A stretch of DNA of 64,000 nucleotides from Pseudomonas peradeniyensis (GCF_014268935.2 NZ_JABWRJ020000001.1:1426001-1490000), one strand, 5' to 3'; counted from the first letter of the stretch, positions 39,562 through 49,641 are shown. A program made the numbers and translations. The notes: generated by a model from the sequence alone, not told the origin.

Positions 39562-39749
39562 GGCCCGAGACGACAAGTGGCAATATGCCTTCAATTGCTG
39601 GGCGATGCGCTCTAGCCCAGTCCCTGCGGCGTCTCTCGCTGTTCATTGGATCCATTCAGCCTCGCGAAAACCCCGTGCGTTTCGCCAAAGCTTGAGTACA
39701 ATTATCGGCTTTTCCCGGGCCGTCCCTCGGCCTGTTCCTGGAAGTGCGA

Positions 39750-41837
39750 ATGCTGATCGGTAGTTACTCCTCCTCGCTGGTGTTGATCTCGCTGTGCGTG
39801 GCCATCCTTGCCTCCTATACGGCCCTGGACCTTACCGGGCGCATCGCCACGGCCAAGGGGCGGGCGGTGTACCTGTGGATGGGCGGCGGGGCGTTCGCCA
39901 TGGGCATCGGCATCTGGTCGATGCACTTCATCGGCATGCTGGCATTCAGCCTGCCGATCGAGCTGGGCTATGACACCGCCCTGACGGCCTTTTCGCTGCT
40001 GATCGCGGTGGCCTCCTCGGGCTTCGCCCTGTGGCTGGTGAGCCAGCCGAAGCTGCCGTGGCTGCAGCTGGCGTTCGGTGCCGTGATCATGGGCACCGGC
40101 ATCGCCTGCATGCACTACATGGGCATGGCCGCGCTGCGCATGCAGCCGGGCATCGACTACGACCCGACGCTGTTCGGCGCGTCGCTGGCCATCGCCGTAG
40201 GCGCGTCGGCGGCGGCGCTGTGGATTGCCTTCCGCCTGCGCCAGCACACGCCCTATGTGCGTCAGTTCCGTGGCCTCGCGGCAGTGGTGATGGGCATCGC
40301 CATCGTCGGCATGCACTACACCGGCATGGCCGCGGCCAACTTCCCGGCGGGCAGCTTCTGTGGCGCGCTGGCCACGGGCCTTGCCGGCGACGGCCTGGAC
40401 TACCTGGTGCTGATCACCACCCTGGCGGTGCTAGCGGTGGCCCTGCTCACCTCGGTGCTGGACGCGCGTCTGGAAGCGCGCACGGCGGAGCTGGCGCGTT
40501 CGCTGACCCTGGCCAACCAGGAACTGACCCAGCTGGCCTTGCACGACACCCTGACCGGGCTGCCCAACCGCACGCTGCTGGCCGACCGGATCGACCAGGC
40601 CATGGGCCGGGTGGCGGAGCAGGGCGGCTGCTTCGCCCTGATGTTCATCGACCTGGACGGCTTCAAGCCGGTCAACGACGCCTTCGGCCACCATGTCGGC
40701 GACCTGTTGCTCAAGGCCGTGGCGGCCCGCCTGCGCGGCCATCTGCACAGCCAGGACACCCTGGCGCGGATCGGCGGCGACGAGTTCGTGCTGCTGGTGG
40801 AGCTGGACGAGCCGGACGACGCCATGAACGTCGCGGTCAAGCAGGTCAACCTGATGGCCAGGCCGTTCCGCGTGGCCGAGCACGACCTGCAACTGTCGGC
40901 AAGCCTGGGTATCGTGCTGTACCCGGGCAACGGCCTCGACCAGCACGAGCTGCTGCGCAACGCCGACGCGGCCATGTATCACGCCAAGAGCGCCGGCAAG
41001 AACGGCTACAGCTTCTTCGACGCCTCGATGAACAGCAACGCGCGCCAGCAATTGCAGTTGCTGCAGGATTTGCGCACGGCCCTGGAGCACAACCAGTTCC
41101 GCCTGTACTACCAGCCCAAGTTCGACGCCGTGCAGCGCCAGCCCATCGGCGCCGAGGCCCTGCTGCGCTGGGAGCACCCGCTACATGGCCTGATGCTGCC
41201 GGACCGCTTCATCGGCCTGGCCGAGAAGACCGGCCTGATCATTCCGATCGGCGAGTGGGTACTGGGCGAAGCCTGCCGGCAGATGCGCCAGTGGCTCGAT
41301 CAGGGCAACGACGACTGGCGGATCGCGGTCAACCTGTCGGCCATCCAGTTCTGCCATGCCGGGCTGGTCGACAGTGTGGCCCAGGCGCTGAACGAGAACG
41401 GCCTGCCGGCCAACCGCCTGACCCTGGAAATCACCGAGACCACCGCCATGCGCGATGCCGACGCCAGCCTGCATGTGCTGCAGCGCCTGTCGGACATGGG
41501 CGTGGATTTGTCCATCGACGATTTCGGCACCGGCTATTCCAGCCTGATGTACCTCAAGCGCCTGCCGGCCAACGAGCTGAAGATCGACCGCGGCTTTGTG
41601 CGCGATCTGGAACAGGACAGCGACGATGCGGCGATCGTCTCGGCCATCGTCGCCCTGGGCCAGGCGCTGGGCTTGCGGATTGTCGCCGAAGGGGTGGAAA
41701 CCGACCGCCAGCAGGATTTCCTGACCCGCCTGGGTTGCGACTCGCTGCAGGGCTACCTGCTTGGCCAGCCGGTGCCGCCCGAGCAGTTCATGAAGGGCTT
41801 GCAGGCATTGAAGGCACGCCAGGAACAGGCAATCTAG
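39750..41837 (+). CDS. mucR: MHYT-GGDEF-EAL c-di-GMP protein (MucR-like)
   Basis: 695 residues. The N-terminal MHYT sensor has about seven membrane segments with three metal-binding motifs MHFIGM, MHYMGM and MHYTGM, proposed to bind copper and sense a diatomic gas. A GGDEF domain with intact RIGGDEF (near 343) and an EAL domain with intact AEALLRW (near 470) and DDFGTGYS follow, so both synthesis and breakdown of c-di-GMP are possible. Domain order and the N-terminus resemble P. aeruginosa MucR, which influences alginate and biofilm. The gene symbol is by that resemblance. Confidence 0.9.
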   Translation: MLIGSYSSSLVLISLCVAILASYTALDLTGRIATAKGRAVYLWMGGGAFAMGIGIWSMHFIGMLAFSLPIELGYDTALTAFSLLIAVASSGFALWLVSQPKLPWLQLAFGAVIMGTGIACMHYMGMAALRMQPGIDYDPTLFGASLAIAVGASAAALWIAFRLRQHTPYVRQFRGLAAVVMGIAIVGMHYTGMAAANFPAGSFCGALATGLAGDGLDYLVLITTLAVLAVALLTSVLDARLEARTAELARSLTLANQELTQLALHDTLTGLPNRTLLADRIDQAMGRVAEQGGCFALMFIDLDGFKPVNDAFGHHVGDLLLKAVAARLRGHLHSQDTLARIGGDEFVLLVELDEPDDAMNVAVKQVNLMARPFRVAEHDLQLSASLGIVLYPGNGLDQHELLRNADAAMYHAKSAGKNGYSFFDASMNSNARQQLQLLQDLRTALEHNQFRLYYQPKFDAVQRQPIGAEALLRWEHPLHGLMLPDRFIGLAEKTGLIIPIGEWVLGEACRQMRQWLDQGNDDWRIAVNLSAIQFCHAGLVDSVAQALNENGLPANRLTLEITETTAMRDADASLHVLQRLSDMGVDLSIDDFGTGYSSLMYLKRLPANELKIDRGFVRDLEQDSDDAAIVSAIVALGQALGLRIVAEGVETDRQQDFLTRLGCDSLQGYLLGQPVPPEQFMKGLQALKARQEQAI

Positions 41838-42097
41838 ACGGCGCTGCGCATGGGCCCGGCGAGCAGGTCGAAGGTTTCCATCTCGGCCTCCACCGCCTCG
41901 ATGATCCGCTCGACATCGGCGGCGGGCATGATGGTGGCGCAGGGAATGCCGGCGATCGCCAGCAGGGTTTCGCCAGTGGCCCGGTCGAACAGCCGGGCGA
42001 CCATGCTGCGCGGGGCATCCATGCTGGCCTCGAAGCCCAGCGGATGGAAATGCCAGCGCATCACCTGGCAGGCGTTGGGGAACGTCATCTTGTTCAT
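41834..42097 (-). CDS. DUF1652-type small protein
   Basis: 87 residues from MNKMTFPNACQVMRWHFHPLGFEA, with AAGGAGG upstream. The pattern (N-terminal amphipathic helix, short beta strands, ETLLAIAGIPCATIMPAADVERIIEAVEAEM) matches the DUF1652 family. It overlaps the convergent mucR-like gene by four bases. Confidence 0.72.
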   Translation of the reverse strand: MNKMTFPNACQVMRWHFHPLGFEASMDAPRSMVARLFDRATGETLLAIAGIPCATIMPAADVERIIEAVEAEMETFDLLAGPMRSAV

Positions 42098-42240
42098 GCC
42101 AGCCTCCTTGTTCGTGTCCTGAACGCGGTGATTCCGTAGCAGTAGCACTGTGGCCGTCCTGGCCTGTCGGGACTGTAACCATAGCACCTGCCATGGCAGC
42201 AATCGCCGGAAAATATGGCAGATGTACTAATGCATGACGG

Positions 42241-42258
42241 CGGTCACAGTCCTGTCAC
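42241..42258 (+). promoter_or_regulatory. Possible PhoB box
   Basis: CGGTCACAGTCCTGTCAC contains two GTCAC elements 11 bases apart, the spacing of PhoB direct repeats. It lies 140-155 bases upstream of the aminotransferase start in a 298-base gap that otherwise shows nothing clear. This is a weak call. Confidence 0.25.
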
Positions 42259-42395
42259 GATGAACGGTGGGTGTATATCGGCCGGGGCAAACGTTTTCCC
42301 CGTGGGCGGGCGGCTGGCAGCGATGGTTGCTCTGCTATGTTTATCGGCAGCGCTTTTCGGACCAACGGTGCCGGCCGGCAGACAGGGAGACAGTC

Positions 42396-43625
42396 ATGCG
42401 TTATTCCACGCTCACCCAACGTATTGCCGGCCATGCAGTCGCCGCCTGGGACATTCACTACCAGGCCCTGGAGCAACGCCGCCAGGGGCGCGAAATCTTC
42501 CTGCTGTCGGTGGGCGACCCCGACTTCGATACCCCGGGCCCGGTGGTCGAGGCCGCCGTGGCCAGCCTGCGGCGCGGCGACACCCATTACAGCGACGTGC
42601 GCGGCAGTCTCGCCTTGCGTGAGGCTGTGGTGCGCCACAGCGGGCAGCCCATCGATCCCGCGCAGGTGGTGGTGACCGCAGGGGCGCAGTGTGGTCTGTT
42701 CGCGACCTTTCAGTGCCTGTTCGAGGCCGGCGATGAGGTGATCGTCGCCGAGCCCATGTACGTGACCTATCACGGCGTGTTCGGTGCCTGCGGTGTGCGG
42801 GCCGTGCAGGTCGCGGTGCGGCCGGAGCAGGGATTCCGCATGGATCCGGGTGCGGTGGCCAGGGCGATCACCCCGCGCACCCGGGGCCTGCTGCTCAACA
42901 GTCCGCACAATCCGACGGGCGCGGTGATCGCCCAGGCCGACCTGGAGCGCCTGGCGCAGTTATGTCGGGAGCATGACCTGTGGCTGGTCTGCGACGATGT
43001 CTACCAGTCGCTGCTGTACGAAGGTGAGGCGCCCAGTCCGTTGAGCCTGCCGGGCATGGCCGAGCGCTGCGTGTCCATCGGCAGTCTGTCCAAGTCCCAT
43101 GCCATGAGCGGCTGGCGGGTCGGCTGGGTGATCGGCCCGCCGCTGTTTGCCAGGCACCTCGGTACCCTGGTCATGAGCATGCTGTTCGGCCTGCCGGAGT
43201 TCGTCATGCACGCGGCTTGCGTGGCCCTGGACCAGGCGTGGGATGACGTGCGGCGGATGCGCGAGGTCTACCGGCAGCGGCGTGACCGGGTTTGCGCGGT
43301 GCTGGAGGGTTGCCCGGGCATTCATGCCCATCGGCCGGCCGGGGGCATGTTCGTGATGCTCGATATCCGTGGCACCGGGCTCGGCGCCCAGGTGTTCGCC
43401 CAGCGCCTGCTGGACGAGGAGGGCGTGGCCCTGCTGCCGGGGGATGGTTTCGGACCGAGTGCGGCGGGGCACCTGCGCCTGGGGCTGGTGCTGGAGGCCG
43501 ATGTGCTGGAGCAGGTGTGCCGGCGGATCGCCGCCTGCGCGCAGCGGGTGCTAGCCGAGCAGTCCGGCGGCGATGTTGATGGTAAAGCCGAGGATCGCCG
43601 TGTTGAACACGAAACCTACCAGTGA
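42396..43625 (+). CDS. Class I/II PLP-dependent aminotransferase
   Basis: 409 residues from [19 protein letters not shown], with GGGAGA upstream. Fold-type I landmarks are [33 protein letters not shown] near 170, CDDVY and the PLP lysine in [16 protein letters not shown] near 235. It transfers an amino group from an amino acid to a 2-oxoacid; specificity is not readable. The last 75 bases overlap, antisense, the 3' end of the DUF1345 gene, which makes an unusually long convergent overlap. Confidence 0.9.
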   Translation: MRYSTLTQRIAGHAVAAWDIHYQALEQRRQGREIFLLSVGDPDFDTPGPVVEAAVASLRRGDTHYSDVRGSLALREAVVRHSGQPIDPAQVVVTAGAQCGLFATFQCLFEAGDEVIVAEPMYVTYHGVFGACGVRAVQVAVRPEQGFRMDPGAVARAITPRTRGLLLNSPHNPTGAVIAQADLERLAQLCREHDLWLVCDDVYQSLLYEGEAPSPLSLPGMAERCVSIGSLSKSHAMSGWRVGWVIGPPLFARHLGTLVMSMLFGLPEFVMHAACVALDQAWDDVRRMREVYRQRRDRVCAVLEGCPGIHAHRPAGGMFVMLDIRGTGLGAQVFAQRLLDEEGVALLPGDGFGPSAAGHLRLGLVLEADVLEQVCRRIAACAQRVLAEQSGGDVDGKAEDRRVEHETYQ

Positions 43626-44198
43626 GTGAGCCAGCACCACCCGGCGCATGGCCCGGCCGGCGACGCCGATGTCCGAGGTCTGCACGGCGACATTGATGGT
43701 GAACGAGAAGTAGTGAAAGTCCCAGTAGTCCGGGTTGCGTTCGCCGTCGGCAAAGCGCAGGGGCGGCTCATGGCGGTCGCCGGTGTAGAACAGCCGGGCA
43801 TAATGCAGGCTGAAAATGCAGCCGATCAGCAGCCATGAACCGGCCACGGTCAGCCCGGTGTACAGGTAGTGCAGGGCCAGGGCGCCGCCCTCCAGGCCAC
43901 GGCTGGACACCAGTTGCAGGGTGACGGCGGCCAGGCTGGCGATGGCCGAGACGCAGACGGTGATCAGCACCAGGCCGGCGTTTTCATCCTCGATACGGGC
44001 GACCTTGCGCACCCGCTCGGCATTGGCCCGCAGGCTCAGCCACAGGACCATGGCCAAGTACAGCCAGACGCCGAGGTTCCAGCCGGCGAGGATATGCTGC
44101 ACAGTGTCGCCAGCGGGGATCAGCCAGCCGCCGAGCAGGCCGGCCAGGGTGGCGATGCTGAGGCGGGGATGGGTGCGGGTGAGGTGGTGGAAGGCCAT
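43551..44198 (-). CDS. DUF1345 family membrane protein
   Basis: 215 residues from [20 protein letters not shown], with AAGGGA upstream. Five to six membrane segments and the motifs [44 protein letters not shown] match DUF1345, inner-membrane proteins of unknown function. The 3' end overlaps the aminotransferase gene by 75 bases on the opposite strand. Confidence 0.85.
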   Translation of the reverse strand: MAFHHLTRTHPRLSIATLAGLLGGWLIPAGDTVQHILAGWNLGVWLYLAMVLWLSLRANAERVRKVARIEDENAGLVLITVCVSAIASLAAVTLQLVSSRGLEGGALALHYLYTGLTVAGSWLLIGCIFSLHYARLFYTGDRHEPPLRFADGERNPDYWDFHYFSFTINVAVQTSDIGVAGRAMRRVVLAHSLVGFVFNTAILGFTINIAAGLLG

Positions 44199-44237
44199 GC
44201 GGTCCCTTGGCGGATGGGCGTGGGTTGAACTGTAGAC

Positions 44238-44263
44238 TATCGCGGGGCAGGCCCGCTCCCACG
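44238..44263. repeat. Single REP unit
   Basis: One TCGCGGGGCAGGCCCGCTCCCA unit of the GGAGCGGGC family lies between the NnrS and DUF1345 genes. Confidence 0.75.
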
Positions 44264-44290
44264 CAATGCGCGACAGCCGAGGCGGGGCGT

Positions 44291-45472
44291 TCAGCCCGGC
44301 ATGCCATCCACCCGTGCCCGCAGCAGGATCGGCAGGTAGTGCCAAAGGAACAGCAGCAGCGCGGCGCTGCCGAACAGCACCGACAACCCCAGCCCCAGCG
44401 GCGTGAACGGCACCACCACGACCCGGGCCAGCGCCGCGAGCTGGATCAGCGCGAACGCCCAGCCAATGCTGCGCGGCACCGTCAGGGGCCGCCCGGTATG
44501 CCCCAGGCTGACCCGGGCCATCATCGCCACGATCAGCCCGGTCATGGCGCCGACCGTCAGGGCGTGGGCGGCCAGGCTCGGATTGATCGCCAACCCGGCA
44601 TGCCACAGCGCCAGGCCCAGGCAGGCCGGGATCAGCCAGGCGTAGGCCAGATGCAGTGACCACAGCAGCGGCACCCGCCACAGGCCACGGTCATGCCACA
44701 GCGCCAGGCGCGCGCCGTGCAGCACCGCCAGGGCGGCGAACAGCGCGGCCATCAGTGGCTGCGGCGCATCGTTGAAGCCCAGTACATAGGTGAGCGGCAG
44801 CGTCACGCTGCCCAGCAGGCAGGCACGATCCAGCCAGGGCCGGGCCGGCGCCGGGCTCATGTTGCCCAGGCCGCGACGGGTGAAGAACGGGATCACCCGC
44901 CCGCCGATCACGCTCATCATCGCCGCCACCAGCCACAGCCCGGCCAGTACGCCGCGCCGTTGCCACACCTCGTTGCCCTGTAGCCCGCCGGCCAGGGTCA
45001 GCCACTGGCAAGCGGCGATCAGCAGCACCAGGACCACGATGGGGTAGTTGTTGCGCAGCCGCCGCTGGATGATCGGCCGGGCCAGGGCCAGCGCCACCAG
45101 GGGCAGGAAGGTACCCTCGATCAGGACCAGCAGCCAGGTCGGCAAGGGCAGGAACCAACTGACCCTGCCCAGCAGCCAGAGCAGGAACAGCCCCTGCAGT
45201 GGTCGGCCGCTCAGGCCCGGGATGCCGCTCCAGTTCTGTACGGCGGTGAGCAGAAAACCGGCGACGATGGCCACCGCGAAGCCGAACAGCATTTCATGGC
45301 GGTGCCAGGCGAGCATGCCGCCCGCCGGGTCGAGCTGGAACGCGCCGGCCAGCACGCCGGCCCACAGCAGCAGGGCGAGCAGGGCGAACAGGCTACCGCC
45401 GAGGAAGAACGGACGGAAACCCAGGGCCCAGAGGGCCTGGCGTGGGCGAGCGGTGATCGGCTGGACGAGCAT
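44291..45472 (-). CDS. NnrS family membrane protein
   Basis: 393 residues from [26 protein letters not shown], which with the later [25 protein letters not shown] is the NnrS signature. About 12 membrane segments contain histidines and methionines likely to bind heme and metal. NnrS proteins protect against nitric oxide and iron loss during denitrification-like stress. An ANR/DNR-like box lies about 130 bases upstream, in line with control by oxygen or nitric oxide. Confidence 0.9.
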   Translation of the reverse strand: MLVQPITARPRQALWALGFRPFFLGGSLFALLALLLWAGVLAGAFQLDPAGGMLAWHRHEMLFGFAVAIVAGFLLTAVQNWSGIPGLSGRPLQGLFLLWLLGRVSWFLPLPTWLLVLIEGTFLPLVALALARPIIQRRLRNNYPIVVLVLLIAACQWLTLAGGLQGNEVWQRRGVLAGLWLVAAMMSVIGGRVIPFFTRRGLGNMSPAPARPWLDRACLLGSVTLPLTYVLGFNDAPQPLMAALFAALAVLHGARLALWHDRGLWRVPLLWSLHLAYAWLIPACLGLALWHAGLAINPSLAAHALTVGAMTGLIVAMMARVSLGHTGRPLTVPRSIGWAFALIQLAALARVVVVPFTPLGLGLSVLFGSAALLLFLWHYLPILLRARVDGMPG

Positions 45473-45541
45473 GGCGGGGACCTTGGTTCGATCGGAGCGG
45501 TTGAATGGGGTACCATCACGAACCATGCCAGCGTTCAAAGG

Positions 45542-45618
45542 CCTTGAATATCAAGGTGATGGCACTGCATGAAGTCATTATGACTCTTTTTGTTTATAGT
45601 CCTTTTGACCTTGATCAG
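45542..45618. promoter_or_regulatory. ANR/DNR-like box and adjacent palindrome
   Basis: TTGAC-CTTG-ATCAG at 45605-45618 matches the FNR/ANR consensus TTGAT-N4-ATCAA with one mismatch per half-site. A separate palindrome CCTTGA-ATA-TCAAGG lies at 45542-45556. Both are in the gap between the divergent NnrS and recombinase genes. Confidence 0.45.
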
Positions 45619-45687
45619 GGTTTAAATGACTCGTTTTGCGCCGTCTTGCGCCCGCCGCGCATTCGGCTTTGCTACAGGATCCCCGCT

Positions 45688-46602
45688 GTGACCGACCTCC
45701 TGCGCAATCCGCTGCTGCAGTACCTTGCCCGCCTGGCCCCGTCCAGCCAGCTGACCATGCGCTACATCCTGCAGGATGCCGCCGACCGCCTGGGTTTCGC
45801 CGATGGCGATATCGCCGAGGTGCCCTGGCACCGACTCGAACCCGGCCATGTGATCGCCCTGGTCGCGGCGCTGCGCGCCGATGGTTACGCGCCCAATACC
45901 TCCTCGCTGTACGTCAATGCCGTGCGCGGGGTGATGAACGAGGCCTGGCGCCAGGGGCTGATCGACCACGAGCAGTTGCTGATGATCCGCGAGGTCAAGC
46001 CGGCCGGCGGCAGCCGCCTGCCTCCGGGGCGCAACCTGCGGCGCAACCTGATCCGTGAACTGATGGATGTATGCGCCGCCGACCCGCGCCCCCAGGGCGT
46101 GCGCGACGCGGCGATCCTGGCGCTGCTCTACGGCACCGGCATGCGCAAGTCGGAATCGGTGGACGTCGACCTGGACCAGGTGGACTTCCAGGAGCGCAGC
46201 GTGCAGGTGCTGGCCAAGGGCAACCGCCAGTTGCTCAAGTACGCCCCGGCCTGGGCCTTCGACAAGCTACAGGCCTGGCTCGACCTGCGTCGCGAGCACC
46301 TGCCCGCCGGCGAGCGCGACGACAGCTTCCTGTTCAACCGCATCCGCCGCGGCAGCCATATCACCCGTGCGCGCATCACCAAGCACGCGATCTACTACAT
46401 CGCCCGCCAGCGCGGAGCGCAGGTGGGGGCCAAGATCATGCCCCATGATTTTCGCCGGGCGTTCATCACCCGGGTGATCGAGGAGCACGACCTGTCGATC
46501 GCGCAGAAGCTCGCGCACCATGCCAACATCCAGACCACGGCGAGCTATGACCGGCGCGATGACAACGAGCGGCGGCGGGCGGTGGAGCACTTCGACTACT
46601 GA
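45688..46602 (+). CDS. Tyrosine recombinase/integrase, orphan
   Basis: 304 residues from a GTG start with AGGATC upstream; longer frames reach back to 45505. A core-binding domain (about 5-100) is followed by a catalytic domain with arginine in GTGMRKSES (near 155), HDFRRAF (near 255), the second histidine in LAHHANIQTT and the tyrosine nucleophile in TASYDRR. All catalytic residues are intact. No tRNA, attachment repeats, excisionase or cargo genes adjoin it, so it looks like a resident, XerC/D-like orphan rather than the marker of a genomic island. Confidence 0.85.
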   Translation: MTDLLRNPLLQYLARLAPSSQLTMRYILQDAADRLGFADGDIAEVPWHRLEPGHVIALVAALRADGYAPNTSSLYVNAVRGVMNEAWRQGLIDHEQLLMIREVKPAGGSRLPPGRNLRRNLIRELMDVCAADPRPQGVRDAAILALLYGTGMRKSESVDVDLDQVDFQERSVQVLAKGNRQLLKYAPAWAFDKLQAWLDLRREHLPAGERDDSFLFNRIRRGSHITRARITKHAIYYIARQRGAQVGAKIMPHDFRRAFITRVIEEHDLSIAQKLAHHANIQTTASYDRRDDNERRRAVEHFDY

Positions 46603-46617
46603 GAGGGATCGAGGCCG

Positions 46618-47775
46618 TCAGGACACCTCGGCATAGCGCAACACCCGGCCACGTCCCTGTTGCTTGGCCGCATACAGCGCCCGGTCGCCCATCGACAGCA
46701 GCCGCGACAGCTCACCTTGCGCGGCCGGCTGGCTGACGATGCCGATGCTCACGCCCAGCAGCCCCGGCTCCAGCAGCGCCAGCCCGGAAAACCCGGCGCA
46801 GATCCGCTGTGCCACCTGTTCGGCCTCGGCTTCGCTTGCGCCACGCAGCAGGCAGGCGAACTCCTCGCCACCGATGCGCGCAAACAGGTCGTCCCGGCGC
46901 AGGTGACGAGCGGTTTCCCGGGCGAACGCCAGCAGCACCTCGTCCCCGACGGGGTGGCCGAAGCGGTCGTTGATGCGCTTGAAGTGGTCCAGGTCGCACA
47001 GCAGCAACGCCACCGGTGCCTGGCCTGCCGCGCAGTCATGCAGCAAGCCTGCGCCGCGCTCCATGAACGCCCGGCGGTTGTCGATGCCGGTCAGCGGGTC
47101 GCTGTAGGCCGCGGCGCGCAATAGGATCTCGGCGCGCTCGCGGACCATCGCCAGGGTCACATAGGAGATGCCGATGGCGAACAGCATCGACTCGAACAGA
47201 ATGAAGGCGAAGAAACCCGGGCTGGCGCCGCCGCTATTGATCGCCTGGTCGAGGGCGACACCGTCCTCGAGCAGCGTGCGCATCAGGTAGAGCGTTGCAT
47301 GCAGGGTGGTCAGGATCAACGTCGGGGTGTAGGACACCTGCAGGCGCACCCGTGGGCGCAGCAACTCGCCGATGCTCAGGCCGGTATAGCCCAGGGTCAG
47401 CAGCGAATACACCTTCACCCGCAGGCCGAGATCGCCGTAAAAGCCCGGCCACAGGCTGAACAGCCCCCAGAACACGGCGCCGGCCAGCAGCAGCGGCCAG
47501 TGCGGTTTGCGTCCGCCGAGCACGCGCATGGCCGTCCAGCCCAGGCCGGTGCCGACCAGCAGGACGATGTTGCCCAGCACCAGGGCCAGGTAGTCCACGC
47601 CAATCCCACGCAGGGCGTTCAGGCAGACCCCCAGGCCCGAGATCAACAGCATCGCGCCCAGGTAGCCCAGGCTCGGGTCGCTGGCGCAGCGCCGCCAGGC
47701 GTGCAGGGTCAGGATGCCCATCAGGGCCAGGATGAAAACGGCGACCAGGATCAGGGTCGGCAGGCTAAGCGGCAC
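46618..47775 (-). CDS. Membrane-bound diguanylate cyclase (GGDEF)
   Basis: About 385 residues from a GTG; the exact start is uncertain because no clear ribosome site is seen. Six or more membrane segments span about 5-200, and a GGDEF domain with signature IGGEEFACLL near 305 follows (GGEEF is an active variant). It makes c-di-GMP from GTP. The stop is 16 bases from that of the convergent recombinase gene, and it lies 65 bases downstream of gspF, so it may be cotranscribed with the gsp pair. Confidence 0.87.
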   Translation of the reverse strand: MPLSLPTLILVAVFILALMGILTLHAWRRCASDPSLGYLGAMLLISGLGVCLNALRGIGVDYLALVLGNIVLLVGTGLGWTAMRVLGGRKPHWPLLLAGAVFWGLFSLWPGFYGDLGLRVKVYSLLTLGYTGLSIGELLRPRVRLQVSYTPTLILTTLHATLYLMRTLLEDGVALDQAINSGGASPGFFAFILFESMLFAIGISYVTLAMVRERAEILLRAAAYSDPLTGIDNRRAFMERGAGLLHDCAAGQAPVALLLCDLDHFKRINDRFGHPVGDEVLLAFARETARHLRRDDLFARIGGEEFACLLRGASEAEAEQVAQRICAGFSGLALLEPGLLGVSIGIVSQPAAQGELSRLLSMGDRALYAAKQQGRGRVLRYAEVS

Positions 47776-47840
47776 GATACAAGGGCTCAAAGGGCAAACT
47801 GGCGATGCTAAGCCATGCGCATGGCCATTTGCTACCTCGC

Positions 47841-49019
47841 TCAGTGAATGCTCGACGCCAGCTCGAAGATCGGCATGTACATCAGGATCACGATCAGTCC
47901 GATCAGCAGGCCGATGAAGGTCATCAGCAAGGGCTCGAACAGTTTGACGAACCATTCGACCCAGCGGCCGATCTCCTGGTCGTGGAAGTCCGCGCAGCGC
48001 TCGAGCATTTCGCCCAGGTTGCCCGACTGCTCACCGGCGCGCAGCAGCCGTAGCGAAACCGGCGTGACCAGTTGCCCGGCCTGCAGCGCATCGGACAACG
48101 GGAGGCCCTCGGCGACCCGCCGGCTGGCCTGCTCCAGGCCTTCGGCCGCGCTGCTGCCCAGCAGCCCGCGGGCCATGCCCAGGGCGGTGAGGATGGGAAT
48201 GCCGCCTTGCAGGAGGATCCCCAGCGAGCGGTAGAAGCGCGCCAGCTGGTACATCACCAGGCGCTGGTGCAGGGCCGGTACCCGCCGCAGCAGACGGCCG
48301 GCGCCGCGGCGCAGCGCCGGGTGGCGACGCAGGGCGACCAGCGCGCCGATGCCGGCGAGCGTGCCCAGCCCCAGGGGCAGTTGCTGGGCATGCAGGAACA
48401 GTCCGATCTGCATCAGCACCCGCGACAGCCAGGGCAGCTCGGTGCCCATGCCCTCGAACACCAGGCTGAAGCGCGGCACCACATAGCCCAGCAGGAACAG
48501 CACCACGCCGCCGCCCACCAGCAACAGCAGCAGTGGATAGACCGAAGCGCCGACCAGCTTCTGGCGCACCAGGTCCAGTCGCTGGCGATAGCCGATGTAG
48601 CGGTTCAGGGCGTCGCCCAGGGCGCCGGTGCGCTCGCTCGACTGCACCAGGGCCACGTACAGGGCGGGGAACACCCGTGGCTGCTGGGCCAGGGCCTGGG
48701 ACAGCGAGCGCCCCTCATACAGCTGGCGCACCAGCTGCTCCAGGGTCTTGCGCGTGGCGCCGCCCGGGGCTTTCTCGGCCAGGCTCTCGAGGGCGTCGAT
48801 CAGCGGCAGGCCGGCGCCGAGCAGGGTGGCCAGCTCCTGGCTGAACAGCATCAGGTCGAACGCCGTCGGGCGGCGGCGCAGGGCGAGGCCCTGGCTGCGC
48901 ACGCTGAGCACGCGCAAGCCCTGGTCTTCGGCCTGGCGCCGGGCCTGTTCGCTGTCCTCGGCCTCGACCTGCAATTGCACCACGCCCTGGCTGCCCAGGG
49001 CCTTGAGCTGATAGCGCAT
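47841..49019 (-). CDS. gspF: Type II secretion inner-membrane protein GspF
   Basis: 392 residues, with the duplicated GspF domain: first copy LMLFSQELATLLGAGLPLIDALESL, second copy LARFYRSLGILLQGGIPILTALGMA. Three membrane segments are at about 160-185, 210-235 and 365-390. GspF is the platform protein that couples the ATPase to pseudopilus assembly. It follows gspG by 11 bases. The other T2SS genes (C, D, E, H-N) are absent from the window. Confidence 0.9.
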   Translation of the reverse strand: MRYQLKALGSQGVVQLQVEAEDSEQARRQAEDQGLRVLSVRSQGLALRRRPTAFDLMLFSQELATLLGAGLPLIDALESLAEKAPGGATRKTLEQLVRQLYEGRSLSQALAQQPRVFPALYVALVQSSERTGALGDALNRYIGYRQRLDLVRQKLVGASVYPLLLLLVGGGVVLFLLGYVVPRFSLVFEGMGTELPWLSRVLMQIGLFLHAQQLPLGLGTLAGIGALVALRRHPALRRGAGRLLRRVPALHQRLVMYQLARFYRSLGILLQGGIPILTALGMARGLLGSSAAEGLEQASRRVAEGLPLSDALQAGQLVTPVSLRLLRAGEQSGNLGEMLERCADFHDQEIGRWVEWFVKLFEPLLMTFIGLLIGLIVILMYMPIFELASSIH

Positions 49020-49030
49020 GGCCGGGCTCC

Positions 49031-49456
49031 TCACTGCCAGCTGGTGATTTCGGCGTTTTCCCCGTCACCGCCGGGCTGGCCGTCCTTGCCCATCGACAGC
49101 AGGTCGTACTCGCCGCCGTTCTCGCCGGGCTGCTTGTAGATATAGGGGCGTCCCCAAGGGTCCTGGGGCACCGCTTTCTGCAGGTACGGCCCCGACCAGC
49201 GCGCCTCGCCGCCGGGGGCGACCACCAGGGCCTGAAGGCCCTGTTCGCTGCTGGGGTAGTGGCCCACTTCCAGGCGATAGAGGTCCAGGGCCTTGCCCAG
49301 GCCTTCGATCTGCGCCCGTGCCACCTTGGCCTCGGAACGGCCCAGCTGGCTGAAGTACTTGGGCGCGACGATGCCGGCCAGCAGGCCCAGCACCACCAGC
49401 ACCACCAACAGTTCGAGCAGGGTGAAGCCGCGTTGGCCGTGGATGTTGCGCTGCAT
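49031..49456 (-). CDS. gspG: Major pseudopilin GspG
   Basis: 141 residues with GGAGG upstream. The prepilin cleavage site RG/FTLLELLVVL has Gly at -1, Phe at +1 and Glu at +5. The C-terminal core has YPSSEQGLQALV and DPWGRPYIYKQPG...EYDLLSMGKDG, typical of GspG with its calcium site. GspG polymerises into the secretion pseudopilus. With gspF it forms a two-gene remnant or satellite of a type II secretion system. Confidence 0.93.
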   Translation of the reverse strand: MQRNIHGQRGFTLLELLVVLVVLGLLAGIVAPKYFSQLGRSEAKVARAQIEGLGKALDLYRLEVGHYPSSEQGLQALVVAPGGEARWSGPYLQKAVPQDPWGRPYIYKQPGENGGEYDLLSMGKDGQPGGDGENAEITSWQ

Positions 49457-49641
49457 GGTGAAACCCTCCAGTGCGTTTGCCTCTGTCATGCAACAGCCGT
49501 GCACGTCTGCGCCGGGCCCTTGCGCCATGCACGCTGGCGACCGGCACGGCGCTTGCGTCATAACCGAAAAGCCCGGATCGACGGGGCATTTCCCCCACAT
49601 CGGGGGCCACTCTTGATCTTCTGCGGCGGGAGGCGACCGAC

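Noticed and set aside
45542-45556. CCTTGA-ATA-TCAAGG as a second ANR box
   Set aside because: The half-sites are three bases closer than the FNR/ANR spacing allows, so it was kept only as an unassigned palindrome.
45688-46602. Integrase as marker of a prophage or genomic island
   Set aside because: Flanking genes are ordinary chromosomal ones, composition does not change, and no tRNA or attachment repeats were seen.
47841-49456. A complete type II secretion locus
   Set aside because: Only gspG and gspF are present; secretin, ATPase and the other components are missing on both sides.
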